The notes below the pieces were generated by a model that searched no databases, was not told where the DNA came from, and worked only from the letters and a program-made list of their open reading frames with translations. A DNA stretch of 64,000 bases. Source: DASTFY01 sp963829955. Its GTDB lineage: Bacteria; Actinomycetota; Acidimicrobiia; Acidimicrobiales; Ilumatobacteraceae. This document shows, in pieces, positions 51,479 through 61,354 of the stretch (position 1 is its first letter; each line of letters begins with the position of its first letter). Where the stretch lies: positions 1 through 64,000 of the forward strand of contig CAWHKS010000026.1 in NCBI GenBank assembly GCA_963829955.1, written 5' to 3'. Made by a program: the position numbers and the translations under genes.

Positions 51479-54017
51479 ATGCGTTCCCTCCAGAGCTTCA
51501 GCGTGCGTCCGGCGCTGCCTCCCGAGCTGGCCCCGCTCGAGCGCCTGGCCATGAACCTGCGCTGGTCGTGGGACGAGCCGACCCGTGACCTGTTCCGGTG
51601 GGTCGACAAGGAGGCGTGGGAGGCCATGTCCCACGACCCGGTGCGGCTGCTCGGCCAGGTCCCGCCGGAGCGCCTCGAACAGCTCGGGACGGACCCCGGC
51701 TTCCTGCGCTACCTGCAGGAGGCCGAGAGCAGCCTGGACCGCTACCTCACCGCTCCCCGCTGGTTCCAGACCAGGTCCGAGACGGTGCAGCCCAGCCCGC
51801 TGCGGCTGGTGGCCTACTTCTCCCCCGAGTTCGGCATCTCGGAGGCCCTGCCGCAGTACTCGGGCGGCCTGGGCGTCCTCGCCGGGGACCACCTGAAGGC
51901 GTCGAGCGACCTCGGCGTGCCCCTCGTGGGCGTCGGTCTCTTCTACCGCTCGGGCTACTTCAGCCAGCTGCTGGCCGTGGACGGCATGCAGCAGGAGCGC
52001 TTCTCCGAGCTCGATCCCGACGCGCTGGCGCTGAAGCGCTGTGACGGCGTGCGGGTCACCGTCGACCTCGCCGGTGAGCCCCTGCAGGCCCAGGTCTGGC
52101 GGGCCGACGTGGGCCGGGTGCAGCTCTACCTCCTGGACAGCGACGTGGACGGCAACACCCCGGAGGGCCGGCTGGTGACCGACCGGCTGTACGGCGGCGA
52201 CACCGAGCACCGCATCCGCCAGGAGATCCTCCTCGGCATCGGCGGCGTGCGCGCCCTGCAGGCGCTCGGCCTCGAGCCCCAGGTGTTCCACACCAACGAG
52301 GGGCACGCCGGCTTCCTCGGCCTGGAGCGGGCCCGGCAGCTGGTGGGCCAGGGCCTGACGTTCGCCGAAGCGGTCGAAACCGTGCGGGCCGGTTGCGTCT
52401 TCACCACCCACACGCCGGTGCCGGCCGGGATCGACCGCTTCCCCGTCGAGCTCATGCAGCGCTACTTCACGAACTTCGCCGCCGAGTGCGGGGTCAGCTT
52501 CGACGAGCTGATGGCCCTCGGTCGCCGGACCGACGAGCCTGGCGAGACCCGCTTCAACATGGCGGTGATGGGGCTGAGGCTGGCTGCTCGCCGCAACGGC
52601 GTGGCGGCCCTGCACGGTGCCGTCAGCCGGGCCATGTTCGCGGGCCTGTGGCCGGAGGTGCCGACGGACGAGGTGCCGATCGGCTCGGTCACCAACGGGG
52701 TGCACGACGCCGACGTGGATCTCCCCCGAGCTGGACGACCTGCTCGCCCGCCGGGTGCTGCCCGACTGGGACGGCGCGCCGGCCACCGACTGGACCCGCG
52801 TCGACGAGGCCGGCAACGACGAGGTGTGGCGCGCCCTGCAGCAGGGTCGGGAGCGATTGGTGGCCTACGTGCGGGAGCACCTGCGCCGCTCCCGTCTCGC
52901 CCAGGGCTTCTCGGCCAGCGACGTGGCCTGGACCAACGGCGTCCTGGACGCCTCGGTGCTCACGGTGGGCTTCGCCCGCCGCTTCGCCACCTACAAGCGG
53001 GCGACGCTCCTGCTCTCCCAGCCGGACCGCCTGCGGGCCCTGCTCTTCCATCCCGAGCGCCCGGTCCAGTTCGTCTTCGCCGGCAAGGCCCATCCCGCCG
53101 ATCAGCCCGGCAAGGAGATGATCCAGCGCATCCAGCAGTTCGCCGCGCAGCACGAGGTGCGGCACCGCTTCGTGTTCCTCGACGACTACGACATGGCCGT
53201 CGCCCGCGCCCTGTACCAGGGGTCCGACGTGTGGCTCAACACGCCGCGGCGCCCCCAGGAGGCGTGCGGGACGAGCGGCATGAAGGCCGCGCTCAACGGG
53301 TCGTTGAACTGCTCGATCCTCGACGGTTGGTGGGACGAGTGCTTCGACGGGCAGAACGGCTGGGCCATCACCTCCGCCGAGGACGAGCCCGACCTCGACC
53401 GCCGGGACCAGCTCGAGGCCGAGAGCGTCTTCGACCTGCTGGAGAGCCAGATCGTGCCGCTCTTCTACGACCGCGGCCCGGGAGGCGTCCCGGTCGGCTG
53501 GGTGTCTCGGGTCAAGGACGCCTACGCGTCGCTCGGGCCGAGGGTCACCGCCAGCCGCATGGTGCGCGACTACGTGCAGGAGTACTACGAGCCGGCCGCG
53601 GCGGCGGCCGATGCCGTCGGCTGGGACGGCGCGGCCCGGGGCCGCTCGCTGGCCGCATGGCGGGCACGCGTGAGCGCGGCGTGGGCCGGCGTGAAGGTCG
53701 CCGCCGTGGAGGCCGACGGGGGGCCGGCCCAGCTGGGTGAGGACCGGGGCATCGCGGTAACGGTCGACCTGGGCGAGCTCGAGCCGGGCGACGTCGTCGT
53801 GCAGGTGCTCCACGGTCCCGTCGGCGGGGGTGACGAGATCCAGCAGCCCGAGCGGCTCGACCTGGAGCCGGCCGGGACCGACGAGGCCGGCCGAGCCCGT
53901 TGGGCGGGATCGATCCGCTGCAGCCGGGCTGGGCGCTACGGCTTCACCGTCCGGGTCCTCCCCGACCACGCCGACCTGGCCACCCCGGTCGAGCTCGGAC
54001 TGGTCACCTGGGCCTGA
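51479..54017 (+). CDS. glgP: Alpha-glucan (glycogen) phosphorylase (one frameshift)
   Basis: About 845 residues from ATG MRSLQSFSVRPALPP. GT35 phosphorylase of the short bacterial type with its N-terminal DUF3417-like domain: FSPEFGISEALPQYSGGLGVLAGDHLK, HTNEGHAGFLGLER, TTHTPVPAGIDRFP and the PLP lysine motif EACGTSGMKAALNG. A frame change near 52722 joins VHDADVDLP to SPELDDLLARRV. A beta-rich C-terminal domain follows. It releases glucose-1-phosphate from glycogen and completes the local glycogen set. Confidence 0.92.
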
Positions 54018-54125
54018 CCGGCCGTCTGGCCCGGTCCTGACCGACGCGACCCGGCTCCTCGGCGCGCCGTGCGACGCGGTCTGACCGTTCGTTTCCGCGC
54101 CCCGGTCCTGCACAGCAACCCTTTC

Positions 54126-54151
54126 CTACCGAATCGATATCGATTCGGTAG
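54126..54151. promoter_or_regulatory. 26-bp perfect palindrome upstream of the sigma gene
   Basis: CTACCGAATCGAT followed by its exact reverse complement, 30 bp before the ATG of the ECF sigma gene. Probable operator for a dimeric regulator. Related 22-mers occur at 47271 and 47315. Confidence 0.75.
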
Positions 54152-54180
54152 CGATCGGCGGCGCGTAAGGTGCCCGGCGG

Positions 54181-54732
54181 ATGCTCGACGCCGCGCAGAT
54201 CGAGGCGTTCCGCCGGCGGGAGGACGCCGGCGTCCGTGCCGTCTACCGCGAGTACGGGCGCCTCGTGTACGCCGTCTCCCTGCGCGCCCTCGGTCAGAAG
54301 CACCTGGCCGAGGACGCCACCCAACAGACCTTCGTCCAGGCCTGGCAGGCAGCCGACCGGTTCCAGTCCGACAAGGAGCTGGCTCCCTGGCTGGCCACCA
54401 TCGCCCGGCGGGTCGCCATCGACATCCACCGCCGGGAGGCCCGCCGCGCCGCCACCTCGCTGGAGGAGGTCCCGGCCACCGATCCGGCGGTCATCACCAT
54501 GCCGGCCGGCCTGGAGCAGTGGTACGAGGCCTGGCAGGTCCGCCAGGCCATCGACGCCCTGCCGCCCGACGAGCGGGAGGTCGTCCGCCTGCAGCACCTC
54601 CAGGGCCTCACGCACACCGAGATCGCCGAACAGCTCGGGATCCCCGCCGGCACGGTGAAGTCCCGCTCCCATCGCGCCCATCAGCGCCTCAGCCTGGCCT
54701 TGAGCGCCCTGCGGGAGGGGATGGAACCATGA
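54181..54732 (+). CDS. ECF-type RNA polymerase sigma factor
   Basis: Intact, 183 residues, ATG at 54181 (MLDAAQIEAFRRRED). Sigma region 2 is YREYGRLVYAVSLRALGQKHLAEDATQQTFVQAWQ in part, with the W-F-rich APWLATIARRVAIDIHRR; region 4 is LPPDEREVVRLQHLQGLTHTEIAEQLGIPAGTVKSR in part. It is followed by an anti-sigma gene, the common autoregulated arrangement. Confidence 0.92.
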   Translation: MLDAAQIEAFRRREDAGVRAVYREYGRLVYAVSLRALGQKHLAEDATQQTFVQAWQAADRFQSDKELAPWLATIARRVAIDIHRREARRAATSLEEVPATDPAVITMPAGLEQWYEAWQVRQAIDALPPDEREVVRLQHLQGLTHTEIAEQLGIPAGTVKSRSHRAHQRLSLALSALREGMEP

Positions 54733-54829
54733 ACCGAACGACGACCGGCGTCGTACTCACTCATGAGGGCCGACACTCGTGCACCCCGCACGAGCGGCGG
54801 ACGGTCCCACGGGCGCGACAGGAGCAGCC

Positions 54830-55480
54830 ATGACGAGCGACGACGAGCGGATGGCCCTTCTGGCCGGGCGCCCGCTCGAGGCGCTCGAACCGGACGAGCT
54901 CGCGCAGGTCGCCCGCTGGACCGAGCTGCTGGCCGACCCGGAGACCTGGGAGGAGCCGGCGCCCGACCTCGAGGACCTCGTGATCGCCTCCGTCGGGGCC
55001 GCGCCGGCGCCGACCCGGAGCTGGGCGACTTCGACCGGACGGACGTCCGGTTCGTGGGTGCGCCCGCTGCTGGGCGGTCTGGCCGCGGCCGCCGCGATCG
55101 TGGCCGCCGTCATCTTCTTCAGCCGCGACACCGACGAACGCCCCGACTCGTTCGCGTCAGGTCCGCTGACGGGTACCGAGCTGGCCCCGGACGCCACCGG
55201 CATGGTGGAGATCTTCGAGGACTCGGCCGGGTTCCGAGTGGAGCTGAGGGCCAACGATCTGCCGCCCCTGGACGGCGGCCGCTTCTACCAAGCCTGGCTC
55301 AAGGGCCCCTCGGGCACCATCCCCATCGGCACGTTCAGCGAGGGCGACGGGAGCTGGGTCACCCTGTGGGCGGGCGTCTCGCCGAAGGACTTCCCGGAGC
55401 TCACGGTGACCATCGAGGCGCCGGACGGCAACCAGGACTCGTCCGGTGAGCGGGTGCTGGCCGGCGCCACCGCGCCGTAG
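54830..55480 (+). CDS. Membrane anti-sigma factor (RskA-like)
   Basis: 216 residues from ATG at 54830 (MTSDDERMALLAGRP), preceded by GGAGCAG. A short N-terminal sigma-binding region (LAGRPLEALEPDELAQVARWTELL) is followed by a single helix (LLGGLAAAAAIVAAVIFF) and an extracellular beta-rich domain with GGRFYQAWLKGPSGTIPIGTF, as in RskA-type anti-sigma factors. It is 97 bp after the sigma gene. The segment near residues 60-75 may be out of frame. Confidence 0.82.
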   Translation: MTSDDERMALLAGRPLEALEPDELAQVARWTELLADPETWEEPAPDLEDLVIASVGAAPAPTRSWATSTGRTSGSWVRPLLGGLAAAAAIVAAVIFFSRDTDERPDSFASGPLTGTELAPDATGMVEIFEDSAGFRVELRANDLPPLDGGRFYQAWLKGPSGTIPIGTFSEGDGSWVTLWAGVSPKDFPELTVTIEAPDGNQDSSGERVLAGATAP

Positions 55481-55492
55481 CTGACAGGACAG

Positions 55493-56269
55493 CTACCTCC
55501 CGGTGAAGGTCGCCTTCCCGGGGCCCTGTTCCAGGAAGCTCTTCACGCCGACCTGGCTGTCCTCGGTGCGGAAGACCTCCACGAACAGCTCCCGCTCCAG
55601 CGCCAGTCCGCCGGCCAGCTCACGGTCCAGACCGCCGTCCACGGCCCGCTTGGCCAGCGCTTGGGCGAGGACCGCTCCGTTGGCCAGCTCGGCGGCGAGG
55701 GCGAACGCCCGCTCGTGGAGCTGCTCGGGCGCGACCACCTCGTCGCACAGCCCGATCCGTAGCGCTTCCTCTGCAGCCACCTGCCGACCGGTCATGACCA
55801 GATCCTTGGCTCTGGAGGGCCCGACGAGCCGCGCCAGCCGTTGCGTGCCGCCGCCGCCCGGGATGATGCCCAGCAGGATCTCCGGCTGCCCGAACACCGC
55901 CTTCTCGGAGGCGATGCGGTAGTCGCAGGCCAGGGCCAGCTCGCACCCGCCGCCCAGGGCGTAGCCGCCGACGGCGGCGATGACCATCCGGGGAATGGCG
56001 GCCACGGCATCGAGGGTGGCGTGGATGTCGGCTCCGATGACCTCGGCCTCGTCCGGGCCTCCGAACTGGGTGATGTCGGCGCCGGCGGCGAAGATCCGCT
56101 CGCCGCCGGTGACGACGACCGCGCCGGGCGGATCGGCCGTCAGCTCGGCGACGGCGGCGGCCAACTCCCCCCGCAACGCCCCCGAGAGCGCGTTGACCTT
56201 CGGGTTGTCGAGGGTGACGACGGCGACCCCGTCGTCGCGCCGTTCGAGGTGCACCAGTTCGTCAGCCAT
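55493..56269 (-). CDS. Enoyl-CoA hydratase/isomerase family protein
   Basis: Intact, 258 residues, ATG at 56269 (MADELVHLERRDDGV). Crotonase fold: oxyanion-hole segments FAAGADITQFGG and GGYALGGGCELALACDYRIA, and FGQPEILLGIIPGGGGTQRLARLVG with a catalytic glutamate. It would hydrate a 2-enoyl-CoA in beta-oxidation or a related pathway. It is followed on the minus strand direction by nothing before the anti-sigma gene (convergent, 12 bp). MeaB lies just upstream. Confidence 0.9.
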   Translation of the reverse strand: MADELVHLERRDDGVAVVTLDNPKVNALSGALRGELAAAVAELTADPPGAVVVTGGERIFAAGADITQFGGPDEAEVIGADIHATLDAVAAIPRMVIAAVGGYALGGGCELALACDYRIASEKAVFGQPEILLGIIPGGGGTQRLARLVGPSRAKDLVMTGRQVAAEEALRIGLCDEVVAPEQLHERAFALAAELANGAVLAQALAKRAVDGGLDRELAGGLALERELFVEVFRTEDSQVGVKSFLEQGPGKATFTGR

Positions 56270-56301
56270 GGGGGCGACGCTAGGCCGCGACCGACCGAGG
56301 T

Positions 56302-57261
56302 CTACGCATCGACCTCGCGCAGCAGAACGTCGGCGGCGGCCCACGGATCCAGGTCACGGTCCAGCACCGACTGCTCGAGCTCGTCGTAGGTGACGCCGCG
56401 GCACAGCTCGAGGGCCCGCTTCTCCAACCGGTTGGTCACGATCTGGTGCAGCTCGCGGCGGGTCCGCGACGGCGCGCCGATGCTCCAGCCCACCGCTCTT
56501 GTCCATGAAGGCGCGATGGCCGAGCACCGCCTCCCACACGTCGGTGATGCCGGTCCCGTCCGTCGCCACCGCGGTCACGATGGGCGGCCGCCACTCGCCC
56601 AGCTCCGACAGGTCGAGCATCAGCTCGAGGTCCCGCTTCGTCTCGGCCACGCCCTGCCGGTCGGCCTTGTTGATGACGAACACATCGGCGATCTCCATGA
56701 GGCCGGCCTTGTTGGCCTGCACACCGTCGCCCCAGCCGGGGTTGACGACCACGACGGCGGTGTCGGCCTGCCCCGCGATCTCGACCTCGACCTGCCCGAC
56801 GCCGACGGTCTCCACGATGACGAGCGGCTTGCCGACGGCGTCGAGCAGCCGGACCGCCTCGGGCACGGCGAGGGCGAGGCCGCCCAGGTGACCCCGGGTG
56901 GCCATCGAGCGGATGAACACGCCGGGGTCGGTGGCGTGGTCCTGCATGCGGACGCGGTCGCCGAGGATGGCGCCGCCGCTGAACGGCGACGTCGGGTCGA
57001 TGGCCAGCACCGCCACCTGCTCGTCCTGCGCCCGGAGGTGCGCCCAGGAGCGCGCTGGTCAGGGTCGACTTGCCGGCCCCCGGCGCGCCTGTCAGCCCGA
57101 CCGTGTAGGCTGCGTCCGGTCAGCGGGTAGGCCAGGCGGCCGAGCTCCCTCGCTGCGTCGCCGCCCCGCTCGACCATCGACAGGAGCCGGGCCAGCGCTG
57201 CCCGATCACCGGCCCGGGCCGCTTCGAGCAGGGGGCCGGGCTCGCGGGCCCGCCCCGTCAC
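56302..57261 (-). CDS. meaB: Methylmalonyl-CoA mutase chaperone GTPase MeaB (frameshifted)
   Basis: About 320 residues from GTG/ATG at 57261 (MTGRAREPGPLLEAA). G3E GTPase: Walker A GAPGAGKST, IDPTSPFSGGAILGDRVRM, VETVGVGQVEVEIAGQADT and the NKAD specificity motif in VFVINKADRQGV. Frame breaks near 57115, 57045 and 56495. MeaB protects and reloads adenosylcobalamin-dependent mutases; the mutase itself is not in the window. It fits the propionyl-CoA and ethylmalonyl-CoA theme. Confidence 0.9.
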
Positions 57262-57486
57262 TCAGACCGCCACGACTTCGGTGACGCCGTCGACCCGGTC
57301 CTTCATGATCCGCTCGATGCCGGCCTTGAGGGTGTCGGTCGATGCCGGACAGGTGCCGCAGGCGCCGACCAGCGACACGGTGATGACGCCGGCGTCCTCG
57401 TCGACCTCGCGCAGGAAGATGTCGCCGCCGTCGGCCTGGAGGGCCGGCCGGATCGCCTCGATCGTCTCCTCGACCTGCTGTCGCAC
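57262..57486 (-). CDS. NifU C-terminal (NFU) domain iron-sulfur scaffold
   Basis: 74 residues from GTG at 57486 (VRQQVEETIEAIRPA). The whole protein is the NFU fold: LQADGGDIFLREVDEDAGV and the cluster-binding CxxC in VGACGTCPASTDTLK. It abuts meaB with no gap on the same strand. Probable role in delivering Fe-S clusters to target enzymes. Intact. Confidence 0.9.
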   Translation of the reverse strand: MRQQVEETIEAIRPALQADGGDIFLREVDEDAGVITVSLVGACGTCPASTDTLKAGIERIMKDRVDGVTEVVAV

Positions 57487-57577
57487 CTGTCACACGTCCT
57501 GTCCGTGGGCGACTCCCCGGCTGGTCGCCGGGTGGGCCGCGGGCCAGTCAAGCAGGCCCGTCGATACCCTGTCCATC

Positions 57578-58054
57578 ATGTCGAACCCCCTGAGGTGGCT
57601 CGTTGTTCCCGCTGCTGCCGCCCTGCTGGTGGCCGGTTGCGGGAGCGATTCGGACAGCGGATCCGATACGAGCGCAGCCACCACCGCCGCGGCGACGACC
57701 ACCGCCACCACCGCGGCGACAAGTGCTCCGCCGACGACGACGGCCTCGACCACGGCGGCCAGCACGACCCCGGTGACGGACGCACCGGCCGAGGGCAACA
57801 CGGTCGAGATCATCATCGATGTGGACGATCCCGCTCAGGTCGGCAAGACCTGGCCGGTCGGCCTCGGGCAGACCGTCGTCCTGCGGCTGCTGTCCGACAC
57901 CGATCAGGAGTACCACGTGCACGGCTACGACATCGAGACGCAGGCCGCGGCGGGAGTCGAGGCCACGATCGAGTTCACGGCCGACCAGGCCGGCGATTTC
58001 GAGGTGGAGAGCCACACCACGGACGCCATCCTCGCCATCCTCCAGGTGACCTGA
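57578..58054 (+). CDS. Cupredoxin-like lipoprotein
   Basis: Intact, 158 residues, ATG at 57578 (MSNPLRWLVVPAAAA). Lipobox LLVAGC, then a long Ser/Thr/Ala linker (TTAAATTTATTAATS), then a beta-sandwich with QEYHVHGYDIETQAAAGV and a C-terminal ESHTTDAILAILQVT. The His residues resemble a type-1 copper-like domain, but a full Cys-His-Met set is not seen, so copper binding is unproven. A small membrane protein gene follows at once. Confidence 0.75.
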   Translation: MSNPLRWLVVPAAAALLVAGCGSDSDSGSDTSAATTAAATTTATTAATSAPPTTTASTTAASTTPVTDAPAEGNTVEIIIDVDDPAQVGKTWPVGLGQTVVLRLLSDTDQEYHVHGYDIETQAAAGVEATIEFTADQAGDFEVESHTTDAILAILQVT

Positions 58055-58057
58055 CCG

Positions 58058-58420
58058 GTGCTCGCCCACCAGGGCGGATGGGACGAGATGCTGATGGTCC
58101 TGGTGCCCATCGCCGTCCTGGCCGGCCTGCTGGCCCTGGCCCGCCGCCGGGCCGACCGCTGCCCCAGACCGACCGACGGCGCGACCGGCCGAGCGAAGCG
58201 ACGGAGCCCGCCCATGCTCATCAGGGGCCGGGCGAGAGATCCGGACGACCGGTGCGTCCGGCTCCGCCGGCGCACCGCAACGCGCTTGACGCATTGCGGA
58301 GCGAAGCGACTAGGAGCCCGCCATGTGCCGGCGACGAAGACTCCGCGACCGGACCCGGTGCGTCCGGCTCCGCCGGCGCACCGCAACGACGCTCGACGCA
58401 TTGCGGAGCGAAGCGACTAG
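58058..58420 (+). CDS. Small single-helix membrane protein running into repeats
   Basis: Starts GTG at 58058, 3 bases after the preceding stop, with VLAHQGGWDEMLMVLV and one helix PIAVLAGLLALARRR. The first 45 residues look like a genuine small protein typical beside copper-type lipoproteins. The rest of the frame (to 58420) is translated tandem repeat, so the true stop has probably been lost or lies near 58200. Confidence 0.5.
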   Translation: MLAHQGGWDEMLMVLVPIAVLAGLLALARRRADRCPRPTDGATGRAKRRSPPMLIRGRARDPDDRCVRLRRRTATRLTHCGAKRLGARHVPATKTPRPDPVRPAPPAHRNDARRIAERSD

Positions 58421-58555
58421 GAGCCCGCCATGCGCCGGCGACGAAGACTCCGCGGCCGGACCCGGTGCGTCCGGCTCCGCCGGCGCACCGCAACGAGGCT
58501 TGACGCATCGCGGAGCGAAGCGACTAGGAGCCCGCCATGGCGGCGACGAAGACTC
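58251..58555. repeat. ~107-bp tandem repeat, about 2.9 copies
   Basis: Copies start at 58251 (106 bp), 58357 (107 bp) and 58464 (about 92 bp), over 90% alike by eye. Each begins with a hairpin GGTGCGTCCGGC ... GCCGGCGCACC and holds GGAGCGAAGCGACTAGGAGCCC before an ATG. A weaker partial copy occurs at about 58190-58216. The last copy ends at the murA stop. Confidence 0.9.
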
Positions 58556-59832
58556 AGTCGCGACGGACGATGTCGGCGCCCAGGATCCGGAGCTTGCCGA
58601 CCAGATCCTCGTAGCCCCGGTCCACGTGGTGCACCCCGTCGATGACGGTCTCGCCCTCGGCGGCCAGGGCGGCGACGACCAACGCCGCGCCGGCGCGGAT
58701 GTCCGACGCCTCGACCGAGGTGCCGGACAGGCGGGCACGCCGCGCACCACGGCGTGGTGGGCGTCGGTGCGGATGTCGGCGCCCATGCGCACGAGCTCGT
58801 CGACGTAGCGGAAGCGCCCGGCGAACAGGTTCTCGGTGACGATGCCGACGCCGTCGGCCACCGAGAGCATGGCGGTGATCAGCGGCTTGTAGTCGGTCGC
58901 CACACCCGGGTACGGCAGCGTGGCGACATCGGTCGAGCACAGGCGGGCCGGCCCGGCCGGCCCTGGGCCCGCAGCCCGTCGCCGTCGGCGGCCTCGGTCA
59001 CGGAGAGCCCCATCGTCCGGAGCTTGCGCAGCAGGACCTCCATGTGGTCGGCCCGGGCCTCCCGCACGACGATGCTCGCCGCCGGCCACCCCGACCGCGG
59101 CGAGGTAGGTGGCCGCCTCCACGCGGTCGGGCACGACGCGGTGGGTCGGCCCCGTGGAGCTCGCCGGCGCGGCGCCGTGGACGACGAGGGTCGGCGAGCC
59201 CGACACCCTCGATCTGGGCGCCCATGGCGATCAGGAAGTGGCACAGGTCCACGATCTCGGGCTCGCGGGCCGCGTTGTCGAGCGTCGTCGTGCCCTTGGC
59301 CAGGGCCGCCGCCATGATGAGGTTCTCGGTGGCGCCGACGCTCGGGAACTCGAGGGTGATGTCGGCGCCCGCAGGCCGTCGTCGGCCATCGGGTAGCCGT
59401 CGGCCCGAGGTGAACCGGGCGCCGAGCGCCTCGAGGCCGGCGATGTGGATGTCGATGGGCCGGGGCCCGAAGTCGTCGCCGCCGGGCAGAGCGAGCCGGG
59501 CCCGCCCGCAGCGGGCCAGCAGCGGTCCCAGCACCGCGATGGACGCCCGCATGCGCCGCACCAGCTCGTGGCGGCGTCACCCAGCCGGGTTCGGCCGGGC
59601 TGGTCAGCCGGAGCACGTCGGAGTCGTCCGCGGCGCGCTGCCGAGTGGACGCCGAGCGGCGCCAGCAGCTCCCGCATGATCTCGACGTCGACGATGCCGG
59701 GCACGTTCGTCAGCTCGTACTGCCCTCGGCCAGCAGGGTGGCGGCCATCAGCTTGAGCACGGAGTTCTTGGCTCCGCCGACGGTCACCGTGCCCGCCAGC
59801 GGGCCCCCCGGGCACACGGTGATGGAACCCAT
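58554..59832 (-). CDS. murA: UDP-N-acetylglucosamine 1-carboxyvinyltransferase with Asp active-site residue (frameshifted)
   Basis: About 426 residues from ATG at 59832 (MGSITVCPGGPLAGT). EPSP-synthase-like fold: VTVGGAKNSVLKLMAATLLAEG, LTNVPGIVDVEIMRELLAPLG, MRASIAVLGPLLARCG, DFGPRPIDIHIAGLEALGA, GATENLIMAAALAKG, VATDYKPLITAMLSVADG and DRGYEDLVGKLRILGADI. At least seven frame changes. The usual catalytic Cys after PGG is Asp (codon 59475-59477; LPGGDDFGPRP). Commits UDP-GlcNAc to peptidoglycan. Divergent from an MFS gene 9 bp away. Confidence 0.9.
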
Positions 59833-59841
59833 CCCGTCAGT

Positions 59842-61354
59842 ATGCTCGGCCCGATGCCCCGGCTGGAGGCACGCTGGTCGGGCGCGGAGGCGGATGCGTC
59901 GCTGTTGCAGCCCCGAGCCGACCTGGTGCTGGAGACCGAGGTCGCACCGGGCCGCTTCGCCCTGCAGGAGGGTCCGTTCTCGTCCTACGAGCGGACGGTC
60001 GCAGACGGCGGACGGCGGCGAGCTCGTCGAGACGACCACCTACCGGCTGGTCATCCCGTGGTTCGGCTGGGTCTTCGCGCTGCCCACCGCCGGGGCCTGC
60101 TCCGTCCACCGGCCCACCGCCCCACGGCGGGCGCCAGCCCTGGTGGGCGCCGCCGCAGCGCCTCGACGCCCGCGCCGCCCACGTGCTCGGCCTGCTGGCC
60201 GCCGGGCAGGTGATCGCCGGCTTCTTCAACACGCTGTTCACCCAGACGGTCACCTTCGCGGCCGACGAGTTCGGCGCCAGCAGGGCGCGCAGGGCGTGGC
60301 CGGCTCGTCATCCGCCTGGGGATCGTCTTCGGCGTCGTCCTGCTGGCGCTGGCCGACCGGATCGGCCGCCGGCGGATCCTGGTCGGCTGCGCCATCCGGC
60401 ACCGATCCGGGCGGCCGCCGGCGCGCTGGCGCCGTCGTTCGTCTGGCTCACCGTCACCCAGATGCTGGGCCGGCCGCTCTCGCTGGCCCTGGCCATCGTG
60501 GTCGCCATCGTGGCCGCCGAGGAGATGCCGGCGGGGAGCAGCGCCTACGCCATCAGCCTGCTGGCCTGGCCTCCGCCCTCGGCGCGGGGATCTGCGTCTT
60601 GGCGCTGCCCCTCGCCGACCTGGGCGAGCGGGGCTGGCGGCTGGTCTACGTGGTCGCCGCTGCGTGTTCCTGCTGGTGGCCCGCAGCCTGGCCCGCGGCT
60701 GCCCGAGAGCCGCCGGTTCGAGCCCCCCCACGCCGAACCGCCCCGCTGCCCAGGCGGCGCTTCGTCCTGCTCGGCCGCGTCCGCCTTCCTCGCCAACATC
60801 CTCGTCGCGCCGACCACGTTCTACAGAACCGGTACCTGAAGGACGTGCGCGGGTACTCGGCCACGCTGATCGCCGTGTTCACGCTGGTCACGGCGACGCC
60901 GGGCGCCATCGGCATCGTGGTCGGCGGGCGCCTCGCCGACGTGCGGGGCCGCCGCCTGGTGGGCGCGATCGCGCTGCTCGCCGTGGCGGTGGGCAACGTG
61001 ATCGTCTTCTCGGCGACCGGGTCTGGCCTGTGGCTGGCCAAGACCCTCACGACCATCCTCGCCGCCATGGCCGTGCCCGCCCTCGGGGTCTACGCGGCCG
61101 AGCTGTTCCCCACCTCACGGCGGGGCGGCGCCAACGGTGGGATCTCGGCGCTGTCCATCGTGGGCTCGATCGCCGGGCTGCTGCTGGCCGGGGCCCTGCT
61201 CGACCAGGGCGCCACCTACGGGACGGTCATGGCGATCCTGGCCCTCGGCCCGCTCGTCTACGCCGCCCTGGTCGTGGTCGCCTACCCGGAGACGGCCCGC
61301 CGGTCGCTCGACGACATCAACCCCGAGGACCGCTCCGCCGTCGCCCGACCTTGA
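59842..61354 (+). CDS. MFS transporter with soluble N-terminal extension (frameshifted)
   Basis: About 500 residues from ATG at 59842 (MLGPMPRLEARWSGA) or the next ATG at 59854. The first 75 residues are non-hydrophobic; then VLGLLAAGQVIAGFFNTLFTQ, GVVLLALADRIGRRRILVG (the MFS loop 2-3 motif), QMLGRPLSLALAIVVAIVAAEEM, and a C-terminal half GAIGIVVGGRLADVRGRRLVG ... ALGVYAAELFPTSRRGGANG. The final part ending NPEDRSAVARP is intact. At least six frame breaks upstream. Substrate unknown. Overlaps the convergent hydrolase by 38 bp. Confidence 0.8.

Noticed and set aside
54733..54829. Small ORF between the sigma and anti-sigma genes
   Set aside because: The ATG at 54730 overlaps the sigma stop but the frame shows no conserved feature and the anti-sigma has its own good start.
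58251..58555. CRISPR array
   Set aside because: Units are about 107 bp, directly adjacent and without unique spacers; no cas genes nearby.
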